In this document: in pieces, positions 52,501-59,353 of the stretch
How the letters are laid out: each line of letters opens with the position of its first letter
How positions within the stretch are numbered: position 1 is the first letter of the stretch
Origin: Archivesica marissinica
Taxonomy: Eukaryota; Mollusca; Bivalvia; Venerida; Vesicomyidae
Assembly (NCBI GenBank): GCA_014843695.1
Contig: CM026390.1
Span: 97,210,210 to 97,274,209, forward strand
DNA length: 64,000 nt
Direction of reading: 5' to 3'
Made by a program: the position numbers and the translations under genes
The notes under the pieces: generated by a model
What the model was told of the DNA's origin: nothing
Databases searched by the model: none
Seen by the model: the letters and a program-made list of their open reading frames with translations, nothing else

Positions 52501-55500
52501 CACATACTCTAGAAACATCTTAAACATCTCTGGATCTGTGTCATGAACTGTAATTTTTCTGTAAGGAATGTAAGTGTCTCGTAAACGAGTGAAAAGAACC
52601 TCTGTCTCATGTAGTAAATGAATCGTTGAGGCAGAATACAAGCAAGAATAGATCACAGTTGGATATACTTCAGGTGTCAAATTATGCTTATTGGTTTTCT
52701 TGAATGTGACCTTGTGAAGGTGAAGGTCATATTATTATTATAATAAATAGGTGGTTTAAATATAGAATCTTACACTTGTGGTGATTTTATACCATATTTT
52801 GTGAAACATGTTTTGGAATGTTGCTAATAAGCGAGCCTTTTGGCGATCTTAATAGCAAAATTCCAAAACAAGCTTCATAAAATATGGTATGAAATCATCA
52901 CGACTGTAAGATCCTTTTTATATACAATACAATCGTTTATTAAAGCATGAAACAATACAATGTTTATAGACAAATACATAATGAGTACAACATAAACAAT
53001 TTGTATAATTATTATCAAAAGAGCATACGTACTATGGAACATAAATTAAATGTTTTCTGTAGTACGGATTTGGTATGCAAAGTAAATATATCTTGACAAA
53101 TTATTAATAACGTATCTTGAAGTAGAAGACATTAAGGCTCTAAATTTGTTAATTGTTTATCACATTACCATAACACGCTCGCTTTTAATAAATAACATTG
53201 TTACTTTCATTTTGGCGCAAAGTATCAGTGCAAATTGTGATGATGTCACTAAAATTTGGTGTTGTCACTATGCAAAGCAGCATTATTTTTAAGACTTCTT
53301 TTGTCTTATCGTTAACGTTATATACCAATTCACATGGAAATATGCATAATTTACAGTTTAATTTACAAATTATAAGGATTATTCTGTCTACCAATCAGAA
53401 TCCTTCCAGGTGTTAGTACACATGTGTACATATAAGAAATTATGAGATGACTATATTACACTGAATACAAGCAAAGTTATGTGATCAAACTAGTTTTCTG
53501 ACATACATGTCATACATTAATCTGAACTGATAACAGATTGCTAGGATGTCGTGATAGCGCAGTGGATGCGCGTTCGCTTCAGGTGCGAAAGGTCCGGAGT
53601 TCGAGCCCCACTGGAGCCGTTACGATTGTGCCCTTAGGCAAGGCATTTAAATTCCACATTGCCTCTTCTTTCTCCCTCGTGGCGATGGATTCCATCAGGA
53701 ATGAGGTCTCGAGAGTGATTTATATAAGTTGAAATAACTTGTTTCGCAATCGAGCTAAAATAAATTTGTATAAACTATTGCTAGGATGCTTAGGATGCAG
53801 CTTGAAACAAATAAAACAAACATCGTTATAATATATGAAAGTGAGGCTGTGCTGGTACCCACCTGTCTATAGATTCTCTCATGCCATTGAGGAGAGCACA
53901 TCGGAACCAGTCACACCTGGCTGCTATGATAACTCTATGTGCTGATGTGCTGGTACCCACCTGTCTATAGATTCTCTCATGTCACTAAGGAGAGCACATC
54001 GGAACCAGTCATACCTGGCTGCTATGATAACTCTATATGCTGGTACCTACCTGTCTATAGATTCTCTCATGCCACTGAGGAGAGCACGTCGGAACCAGTC
54101 ACATCTGGCTGCTATGATAACTCTATGTGCTGGTACCTACCTGTCTATAGATTCTCTCATGCCACTGAGGAGAGCACGTCGGAACCAGTCACACCTGGCT
54201 GCTATGATAACTCTATGTGCTGGTACCCACCTGTCTATAGATTCTCTCATGCCACTGAGGAGAGCACGTCGGAACCAGTCATACCTGGCTGCTATGATAA
54301 CTCTATGTGCTGGTACCCACCTGTCTATAGATTCTCTCATGCCACTGAGGAGAGCACGTCGGAACCAGTCACACCTGGCTGCTATGATAACTCTATGTGC
54401 TGATATCTGGTATGTCTCGACATCTCTATCTGATTCAGTTCTCTCCACTGGTTCTCCACCTGTGTGGTCGATAACAGTGTCCCCAATACCTGTTAAATAC
54501 AGTAAACAGTTCCATTGTGGAAAGAATTACCGTAAGCTTTTAGCTTTCAGTTCAATCCACATATCACGATATAAATGTACGTTTCTGTCTATTTCTCAAT
54601 GTATATTACATGTATCCTGATAAATAAATAATCTTCAACCAATTTCTCAATGTATATTACACGTATCCTGATAAATAAATAATCTTCAACCAATTTCTCA
54701 ATGTATATTACACGTATCCTAATAAATAAATAATCTTCAACCAAACAGTTTCATCTGCATTAGGAACACTAAAAAATATATCGCTTCTAACATTTTTATT
54801 TAGTCTCAATTAATTTGAATACTTTTACAGATAATAAAATAAGTTATATTCCGCTGGATGAGGGAGTTGTATCATTAGAATTTATAACTGATGTCGACAT
54901 GAAGGCAAAGTACTTAGATGCTAACTATCCAACCTACCAACGAACCACTCACTAAATTTGTGAAAGAGATCAAACTCATTGAAGTAGCATGGGACTACTG
55001 ACAATCTGGTAAGGAAGGAGGGCAGAGAAAGGTAGTGTGTGTGTTTTACGTTTATTTATCGTCGCTACCGGTTGCCCATATGAGCGACGCCTCCTGAAGA
55101 GATTTAGTCATTTTAGATTTTTGGAGGATAGTGCAATGATACAGACAGAGACCCATTCCACAGAATCTCCTCTGGTTCTTTTACGTGCACAGTGTACAGC
55201 ACCGACACGAGACCTCGGTTTAAAGTCCCATCTGAAAGACTGTTAATTTTATTAGGGTCAGACAGGGGATTGAACCTGTAATCCCTGGATTACCAGTCCA
55301 ACGTGTTAACCACTGGACTACAGATCCAATCTGGTAGAGAAAGGTGAACATGAATTTCAACAAAGGGCAGGCCATATGAAATGGGTTCACTGTTCACTAG
55401 AACTTATAGAATGGACACAAGAATTGGAGAGACAGATGGAAGGCAGGGCATCAAGCAAAACCTCGTCACCCAAACTGTTATTCCAAATAAAATTCTAACC

Positions 55501-56828
55501 GTGTGGTAGTATAATTTCAAAGGTGAGATCGGTTTTTTTCTGTGAATGTAAAAGTGTGAGAGCCTTCTCTGCCAGCTTACAGTCACGAGCATCTGGTGGT
55601 ATACACAACGACTCGACAGAACTCAGCTGCAAAATATACTTATAAAATACACATCTGGTGGTATACACAACGACTCGACAGAACTCAGCTGCAAAATATA
55701 CTTATAAAATACACATCTGGTGGTATACACAACGACTCGACGGAACTCAGCTGCAAAATATACTTATAAATTACACATCTGGTGGTATACACAACGACTC
55801 GATGGAACTCAACTGCAAAATATACTTATAAAATACACATCTGGTGGTATACACAACGACTCGATGGAACTCAACTGCAAAATATACTTATAAAATACAC
55901 ATCTGGTGGTATACACAATGACTCGACGGAACTCAACTGCAAAACATACTCATAAAATACACATCTGGTGGTATACACAACGACTCGACGGAACTCAGCG
56001 GCAAAACATACTTATAAATTACACATCTGGTGGTATTTCATTTCCATTTATCACAAATCATTACATTTCAATCATCATTCTATGTTATATTTATATATAT
56101 GTTATATTTCGGGTTATACGCCTTGTTATATTTCGGGTTTTACGCCTGCATCAGCACCATTTGGCTATATCGCCGGCGGGCAGTTTACCTAACAACACCT
56201 TTCCTGGGCAGGCTCCAGCGGTTAACCAGTACTTGGGTGCACCAACCTTCGTAAGACACTGCCAACTTTTTCATATAAATGAGACACGACCTGAGCAGGG
56301 CTCGAACCTGTGACCATCAGTGATGATAGGTTACAGTGGTATACAAGTCAGTGACCGTAACCACTCGACCACGGAGGCGGACCAATCAACATTCTATGTT
56401 TCATTTTAATTGTTACATTTCACTACGATACATTTCCCTACGATACATTTCACTATGATACATTTCCCTACGATACATTTCACTACGATACATTTCACTA
56501 CGATACATTTCCCTACGATACATTTCACTACGATACATTTCACTACGATACATTTCCCTTCGATACATTTCCCTACGATACATTTCCCTTCACAAATATA
56601 TATTACCAAAAGACATACCTGTACATATTTGGTTTTTTGCTTGGCAGAGGTAATACTATTTGAATCTTTTGAAGAGCTTGGTTGATCAGAGTTCTGTGTC
56701 CCAGTTTCCAGCAGACCAAGGGAGGCAATTGTTGCGGCAAACTGTTCCCGATGTACAATATCACATGCTTGCTTGATCAATGGCTGGACCATTCGTTTGT
56801 TAGTTAAAGCTTTACATATAGCCCATGA
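49435..56828 (-). CDS. BTB-BACK domain protein, six exons, partial at both ends
   Basis: Minus-strand gene with exons, in transcript order, at 56828-56619, 55626-55500, 54489-54321, 52558-52423, 50516-50406 and 49544-49435 (210, 127, 169, 136, 111 and 110 bp). Every internal exon has AG before it and GT after it, and all codon phases join cleanly (0/0, 0/1, 1/2, 2/0, 0/0). The joined product has an N-terminal helical stretch (WAICKALTNKRMVQPLI), the start of a BTB fold (DLTFEIILPHG), its core (AHRVIIAAR, FRRALLSGMRES), the typical DTDPEMFKMFLEYVYSG and TLADRYH segments, and a BACK-like region (CEHAL, LLSLADQLTANTLK, CLCYINEHP). BTB-BACK proteins commonly dimerise and recruit targets to Cullin-3 ubiquitin ligases. 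That role is family knowledge and is not shown here. Neither first nor last exon is visible. I cannot name the orthologue. The introns carry minisatellites built from this gene's own splice junctions. Confidence 0.85.
49650..49745 (-). mobile_element. SINE family A fragment with internal deletion
   Basis: Read on the minus strand, this has the start of the tRNA-like head (TAGTGGTTAACACGC) followed at once by TTAACAGTCTTTCAGATGGG and the rest of the family body, ending near AAAAGAACCAGAGGAG. Compared with the copy at 55034-55335, about 57 bp are missing, including the whole B box. No target-site duplication was found. It lies in the intron between exons 5 and 6 of the BTB-BACK gene. Confidence 0.8.
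49746..50254. other. Intronic DNA with a TGAG-led dispersed repeat
   Basis: This is the intron of the BTB-BACK gene. At about 49933-49998 a short GTGAGTGAGTGAGT run is followed by TTTGGTTTAACGGTGCATCA and GGCTATATCGTG. That combination resembles a dispersed repeat I recall from many molluscan genomes. Otherwise no feature is seen. Confidence 0.5.
50255..50305. repeat. 17-bp direct repeat, three copies
   Basis: GATTTCGCCCACTTTGC occurs three times head to tail at 50255, 50272 and 50289 without mismatch. It sits about 100 bp downstream, in the gene's direction, of exon 5. It is unrelated to the larger 17-bp satellite. Confidence 0.9.
50406..50516 (-). CDS. BTB-BACK gene exon 5 of those visible
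   Basis: 111 bp, phase 0 at both ends. The acceptor is TTTCTATACAG before ACTGTGAGT, and the donor is TTGAAG followed by GTAATA. It encodes TVSLRSRCEHALKHHIDDE and then TIFYLLSLADQLTANTLK, the classic passage from the end of the BTB fold (CE-x-x-L) into BACK. It joins in frame to LADRYH from the previous exon. Confidence 0.85.
50617..52422 (-). repeat. 38-bp minisatellite made of the exon 4 5' splice junction, about 48 copies
   Basis: Units of 36-39 bp. On the minus strand each contains GCTGACAGATATCAT followed by GTAAGTTTC and CCTCCAACC. The first part is the last bases of exon 4 (codons for LADRYH) and the second is the start of its intron, so each unit is a complete 5' splice site. The GT appears kept in every copy I read; a few have GTACGT or GTGAGT. 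At the far end (about 50620-50600) the intron continues as CCTTGGCTGGAAGACA. Its TGGCTG matches the exon's CCCTGGCTGACAGATA, suggesting a duplication seeded by short homology. Retention of the intron would meet a TAA in the second unit. Confidence 0.93.
52423..52558 (-). CDS. BTB-BACK gene exon 4 of those visible
   Basis: 136 bp. The acceptor is CATTCCTTACAG before AAAAATTACAG. The first base completes an arginine codon begun in exon 3, and the exon ends in phase 0 at CAT before GTAAGT. It encodes KITVHDTDPEMFKMFLEY, VYSGQLDMNDLATEQVADMM and TLADRYH, the second half of a BTB fold. The donor is the unit amplified in the adjacent 38-bp array, so the annotated donor is the first of many equivalent sites. 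Confidence 0.88.
52765..52915. mobile_element. Foldback (MITE-like) element
   Basis: The arms 52766-52820 and about 52860-52914 are inverted repeats of about 55 bp with roughly 85% identity, starting ATCTTACA and including CATACCATATTTT or TATACCATATTTT. Complementarity continues inward (TTGCTAATAAG and CTTAATAGCAA), leaving a loop of only about 16 bp. No coding capacity. No clear target duplication beyond possible TA. It lies in the intron between exons 3 and 4 of the BTB-BACK gene. Confidence 0.8.
52916..53536. other. AT-rich intronic DNA, nothing recognised
   Basis: About 600 bp inside the intron between exons 3 and 4. Overlapping open frames on both strands at 53185-53416 have no recognisable domain and no splice context. 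Confidence 0.5.
53549..53776 (+). mobile_element. tRNA-derived SINE, family B, with 12-bp target-site duplication
   Basis: The direct repeat ATTGCTAGGATG lies at 53537-53548 and 53777-53788 and bounds a 228-bp insert. The head is tRNA-like: A box GTGATAGCGCAGTGG, anticodon arm TTCGC-TTCAGGT-GCGAA with a perfect 5-bp stem and 7-base loop, and B box GAGTTCGAGCCCC. The body contains GTGCCCTTAGGCAAGGCATT and ends AATCGAGCTAAAATAAATTT. It is inserted in the intron between exons 3 and 4, opposite to the gene. The perfect duplication argues for a recent insertion. Confidence 0.92.
53840..54320 (-). repeat. 90-bp minisatellite made of the exon 3 5' splice junction
   Basis: Donor sites occur at the real exon end (54321) and again at five 90-bp steps, the last about 98 bp on. 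The donor-region marker TGGTACCCAC or TGGTACCTAC starts at 54311, 54221, 54131, 54041, 53951 and 53853. On the minus strand each unit holds about 81 bases of exon 3, encoding AHRVIIAARCDWFRR and ALLSGMRESID, ending GACAG, plus nine intron bases, GTGGGTACC or GTAGGTACC. At 90 bp the unit is 30 codons, so GTGGGT units read through in frame while GTAGGT units place a TAG in frame. At the far end the intron reads TACCAGCACAGCC, which shares CAGCACA with the exon's ATCAGCACATAG; this looks like the homology that seeded the duplication. Confidence 0.93.
54321..54489 (-). CDS. BTB-BACK gene exon 3 of those visible (BTB core)
   Basis: 169 bp. The acceptor is GTATTTAACAG before GTATTGGGG, and the donor is GACAG followed by GTGGGT. 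It starts with two bases completing a glycine codon and ends with AG of an arginine codon completed by exon 4. It encodes IGDTVIDHTGGEPVE, a charged insert RTESDRDVETYQIS, then AHRVIIAARCDWFRRALLS and GMRESID, the central BTB helices. The 3' half of this exon is the unit amplified downstream. Confidence 0.87.
54591..54742. repeat. 51-bp tandem repeat, three copies
   Basis: Units start at 54591, 54642 and 54693, each with ATTTCTCAATGTATATTACA then TGATAAATAAATAATC and TTCAACC, differing by one or two bases. It lies in the intron between exons 2 and 3, about 100 bp upstream of exon 3 in the gene's direction, and does not include exon sequence. Confidence 0.92.
54743..55033. other. Intronic DNA, nothing recognised
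   Basis: AT-rich sequence within the intron between exons 2 and 3. No open frame of note and no motif recognised. Confidence 0.4.
55034..55335 (-). mobile_element. tRNA-derived SINE, family A, most complete copy
   Basis: The direct repeat AGAGAAAGGT at 55024-55033 and 55336-55345 marks the ends. Read on the minus strand the head is TCTGTAGTCCAGTGGTTAAC with anticodon arm TTGGA-CTGGTAA-TCCAG and B box GGTTCAATCCC, so it resembles a threonine-type tRNA with a mutated anticodon (inference). The body matches the copies at 7311 and 49650. The 3' part includes GAGGCGTCGCTCATATGGGC and ends in a short CA repeat. It lies in the intron between exons 2 and 3, in the same orientation as the gene. Confidence 0.9.
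55500..55626 (-). CDS. BTB-BACK gene exon 2 of those visible (start of BTB fold)
   Basis: 127 bp. The acceptor is TATATTTTGCAG before CTGAGTTCTG, and the donor is CCACACG followed by GTTAGAAT. Phase 0 at the start and one base (G of a glycine codon) at the end. It encodes LSSVESLCIPPDARDC, KLAEKALTLLHSQKK and TDLTFEIILPH. TDLTFEI is the usual first strand of a BTB domain. The acceptor and first 36 or so bases are the unit amplified upstream at 55627-56036. Confidence 0.85.
55627..56036 (-). repeat. 62-bp minisatellite made of the exon 2 3' splice junction
   Basis: Copies start at ATCTGG positions 55591 (the real exon), 55653, 55715, 55777, 55839, 55901 and 55963, with a partial one at 56025. 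On the minus strand each unit reads TAAGTATATTTTGCAG then CTGAGTTCTGTCGAGTCG and TATACCACCAGAT, that is, an acceptor plus the first exon 2 bases. All but one copy keep the CAG; the copy at about 56000 has GCCG. The far side of the array shares ATACCACCAGATG with exon 2. Unlike the arrays after exons 3 and 4, this one multiplies a 3' splice site and lies before the exon. Confidence 0.93.
56087..56384 (-). mobile_element. tRNA-derived SINE, family C, with 16-bp target-site duplication
   Basis: ATCATCATTCTATGTT at 56071-56086 and ATCAACATTCTATGTT at 56385-56400 (one mismatch) flank a 298-bp insert. On the minus strand the head is GTGGTCGAGTGGTTACGGTC with B box GGTTCGAGCCC, and the body includes AAGTTGGCAGTGTCTTACGA and GGTGCACCC. 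The 3' part holds a short repeat of GTAAAACCCG or GTATAACCCG followed by AAATATAAC. It is distinct from families A and B. It lies in the intron between exons 1 and 2. Confidence 0.9.
56412..56590. repeat. 15-bp minisatellite, about 12 copies
   Basis: Tandem ATACATTTCACTACG and ATACATTTCCCTACG units, 15 bp each. The array begins about 30 bp past the donor of exon 1 in the gene's direction but, unlike the other arrays here, contains no exon sequence. Its five-codon length makes the exon 1 reading frame run on through it (GKCIV repeats) if the intron is retained. Confidence 0.92.
56619..56828 (-). CDS. BTB-BACK gene exon 1 of those visible (N-terminal region)
   Basis: 210 bp, phase 0 at both ends. 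The acceptor is ATGCTTTTCAG before TCATGGGC, and the donor is GTACAG followed by GTATGT. It encodes SWAICKALTNKRMVQPLIKQ, ACDIVHREQFAATIASLG and a polar Ser/Lys-rich tail ending KYVQ. The helical first half is unlike any BTB segment I can name; it may be the end of an upstream helical-repeat domain. The first coding exon is not in view. Confidence 0.78.
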
Positions 56829-57120
56829 CTGAAAAGCATAATTTCTCTACACATGTATTGTTTTCATCATTAATCAACGACATCCATATATGTTCATGCT
56901 AGGATACCTTGTTCTGACAAGTAGAAATAGTAATGCACATTATTCTGGCAATGTTATAAACATTTTTTTCCATGCGAAATACCTAGATTTTTAATCTTGA
57001 TTACTGTACAAGTGGTTAAGTTTATGACATGAAACTGTTTGTGGTTTTTTTATAAATAATTAACAATTTCCATGAAAATAAGAGACACAATAAAAAATAT
57101 TTGCAATACAACATGATATA
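56829..57120. other. Intronic DNA, nothing recognised
   Basis: AT-rich sequence upstream of exon 1 in the gene's direction. No exon, repeat or motif recognised. Confidence 0.4.
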
Positions 57121-57900
57121 TATGTACATCATTGCTAGACATAATTGTAACATCATCGCTATACATAATTGTACAACATTGCTAGACATAAGTATAACAT
57201 CATGGCTAGACATAATTGTACAACATTGCTAGACATAATTATAACATCATGGCTAGACATATGTGTACATCATTGCTAGACATAATTATAAAAAGTATGG
57301 CTAGACATAATTGTAACATCATCACTAAACATAATTGTACATCATCACTAGACATACGTGTACATCATCACTAGACATAATTGTAACATCATCACTAAAC
57401 ATACTTGTACATCATCACTAGACATACTTGTACATCATCACTAGACATACCTGTACATCATCACTAGACATACTTGTACATCATTGCTAGACATAATTAT
57501 AACATCATGGCTATACATAAGTGTACATCATTGCTAGACATAATTATAACATCATGGCTAGACATAAGTGTACATCATCACTAGACATAATTGTACATCA
57601 TAACTAAACATACTTGTACATCATCACTAAACATACTTGTACATCATCACTAGACATACTTGTACATCATCACTAAACATACTTGTACATCATCACTAGA
57701 CATACTTGTACATCATCACTAGACATAATTGTACATCATTATTAGACATAATTATAACATCATTTCTAGACATAATTGTACCAGCATTGCTAGACATAAT
57801 TGTACCAGCATTGCTAGACATACTTGTACATCATTGCCAGACATAATTGTAAACCATTGCTAGGCATAATCATTACCATCATTGCTAGACATAATTTTAG
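57121..57900. repeat. 23-bp minisatellite, about 33 copies
   Basis: Units of the type TACATCATCACTAGACATAC plus TTG, with TTGCTAGACATAA variants. On the minus strand units read GATGTACAAGTATGTCTAG, and one copy near 57440-57455 reads ATGTACAGGTATGTC, identical to the exon 1 donor junction. The array grades into the 26-bp array that follows. Confidence 0.9.
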
Positions 57901-58964
57901 CCCCATCATTGCTAGACATAATGATACTGCTTCATTGCTAGACACATTGTGTCCCCATCATTGCTAGACATAATGATACACCCTCATTGCTAGACACATT
58001 GTGTCCCCATCATTGCTAGACATAATGATACACCCTCATTGCTAGACACATTGTGTCCCCATCATTGCTAGACATAATGATACACCCTCATTGCTAGACA
58101 CATTATGTCACCATCATTGCTAGACATAATGATACACCCTCATTGCTAGACATAATGATACACCCTCATTGCTAGACATAATGATACACCCTCATTGCTA
58201 GACACATTGTGTCCCCATCATTGCTAGACATAATGATACACCCTCATTGCTAGACATAATGATACACCCTCATTGCTAGACATAATGATACACCCTCATT
58301 GCTAGACATAATGATACACCCTCATTGCTAGACACAGTGCGTCCCCATCATTGCTAGACATAATGATACACCCTCATTGCTAGACACAGTGCGTCCCCAT
58401 CATTGCTAGACATAATGATACACCCTCATTGCTAGACACATTGTGTCCCCATCATTGCTAGACACATTGTGTCCCCATCATTGCTAGACATAATGATACA
58501 CCCTCATTGCTAGACACATTGTGTCCCCATCATTGCTAGACACATTGTGTCCCCATCATTGCTAGACATAATGATACACCCTCATTGCTAGACACATTGT
58601 GTCCCCATCATTGCTAGACATAATGATACACCCTCATTGCTAGACACATGGTCCCCATCATTGCTAGACATAATGATACACCCTCATTGCTAGACACATT
58701 GTGTCCCCATCATTGCTAGACACATTGTGTCCCCATCATTGCTAGACATAATGATACACCCTCATTGCTAGACACATTGTGTCCCCATCATTGCTAGACA
58801 TAATGATACACCCTCATTGCTAGACACATTGTGTCCCCATCATTGCTAGACACATTGTGTCCCCATCATTGCTAGACATAATGATACACCCTCATTGCTA
58901 GACATAATGATACACCCTCATTGCTAGACATAATGATACACCCTCATTGCTAGACATAATGATA
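57901..58964. repeat. 26-bp two-type minisatellite, left part
   Basis: Two 26-bp unit types share CATTGCTAGACA. Type X continues TAATGATACACCCT and type Y continues CATTGTGTCCCCAT. They mostly alternate as a 52-bp dimer, with runs of X or Y. Type Y contains the palindrome GACACATTGTGTC. The array resumes at 62835 beyond the LINE. Confidence 0.95.
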
Positions 58965-59353
58965 GTTTTTAGTTTAGTTTAATCATATTTTATTGCTATA
59001 TACATGTACATAATAAATTCAGAGACATATATAATAAGAGCAAAAGCAAATGGGTTGGGCCACAAGTTCTGAACAACATTAGTAGTTGGCCCTTCCCATG
59101 AGAGTATGTTGAACTTAGTGCAATACTGGCGAATATGTAACTTATGACATGCATATTTGAAGTTTAATGAGATATTATTTATCAAGTCGAAAGGCAATTG
59201 AAACAGTGTTTGAATGATAAATTTAAAAAAAAAAAAAACTCAACTTTTACTAACGCTGTTGCTAGGTTCCGTTCCCCAGGTGAGAGATCCCCATGGTGCG
59301 CTCGATCGGAAGTAATATCATAGTGAATGTTGTGTTGCTAACGTGATCACAAA

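Noticed and set aside
52381..52680. Single-exon 99-residue minus-strand gene
   Set aside because: Only the middle (52423-52558) is exon; the N-terminal part is intron and the C-terminal part reads through the donor into the repeat.
53551..53625. Functional tRNA gene
   Set aside because: The tRNA-like head is bounded with a long body by a target-site duplication, so it is a SINE.
54137..54448. 103-residue gene with three BTB-core repeats
   Set aside because: The first part is exon 3; the further repeats follow a donor site and are better read as intronic array, with possible alternative use noted in the findings.
55037..55246. 69-residue plus-strand frame
   Set aside because: It is antisense to a SINE.
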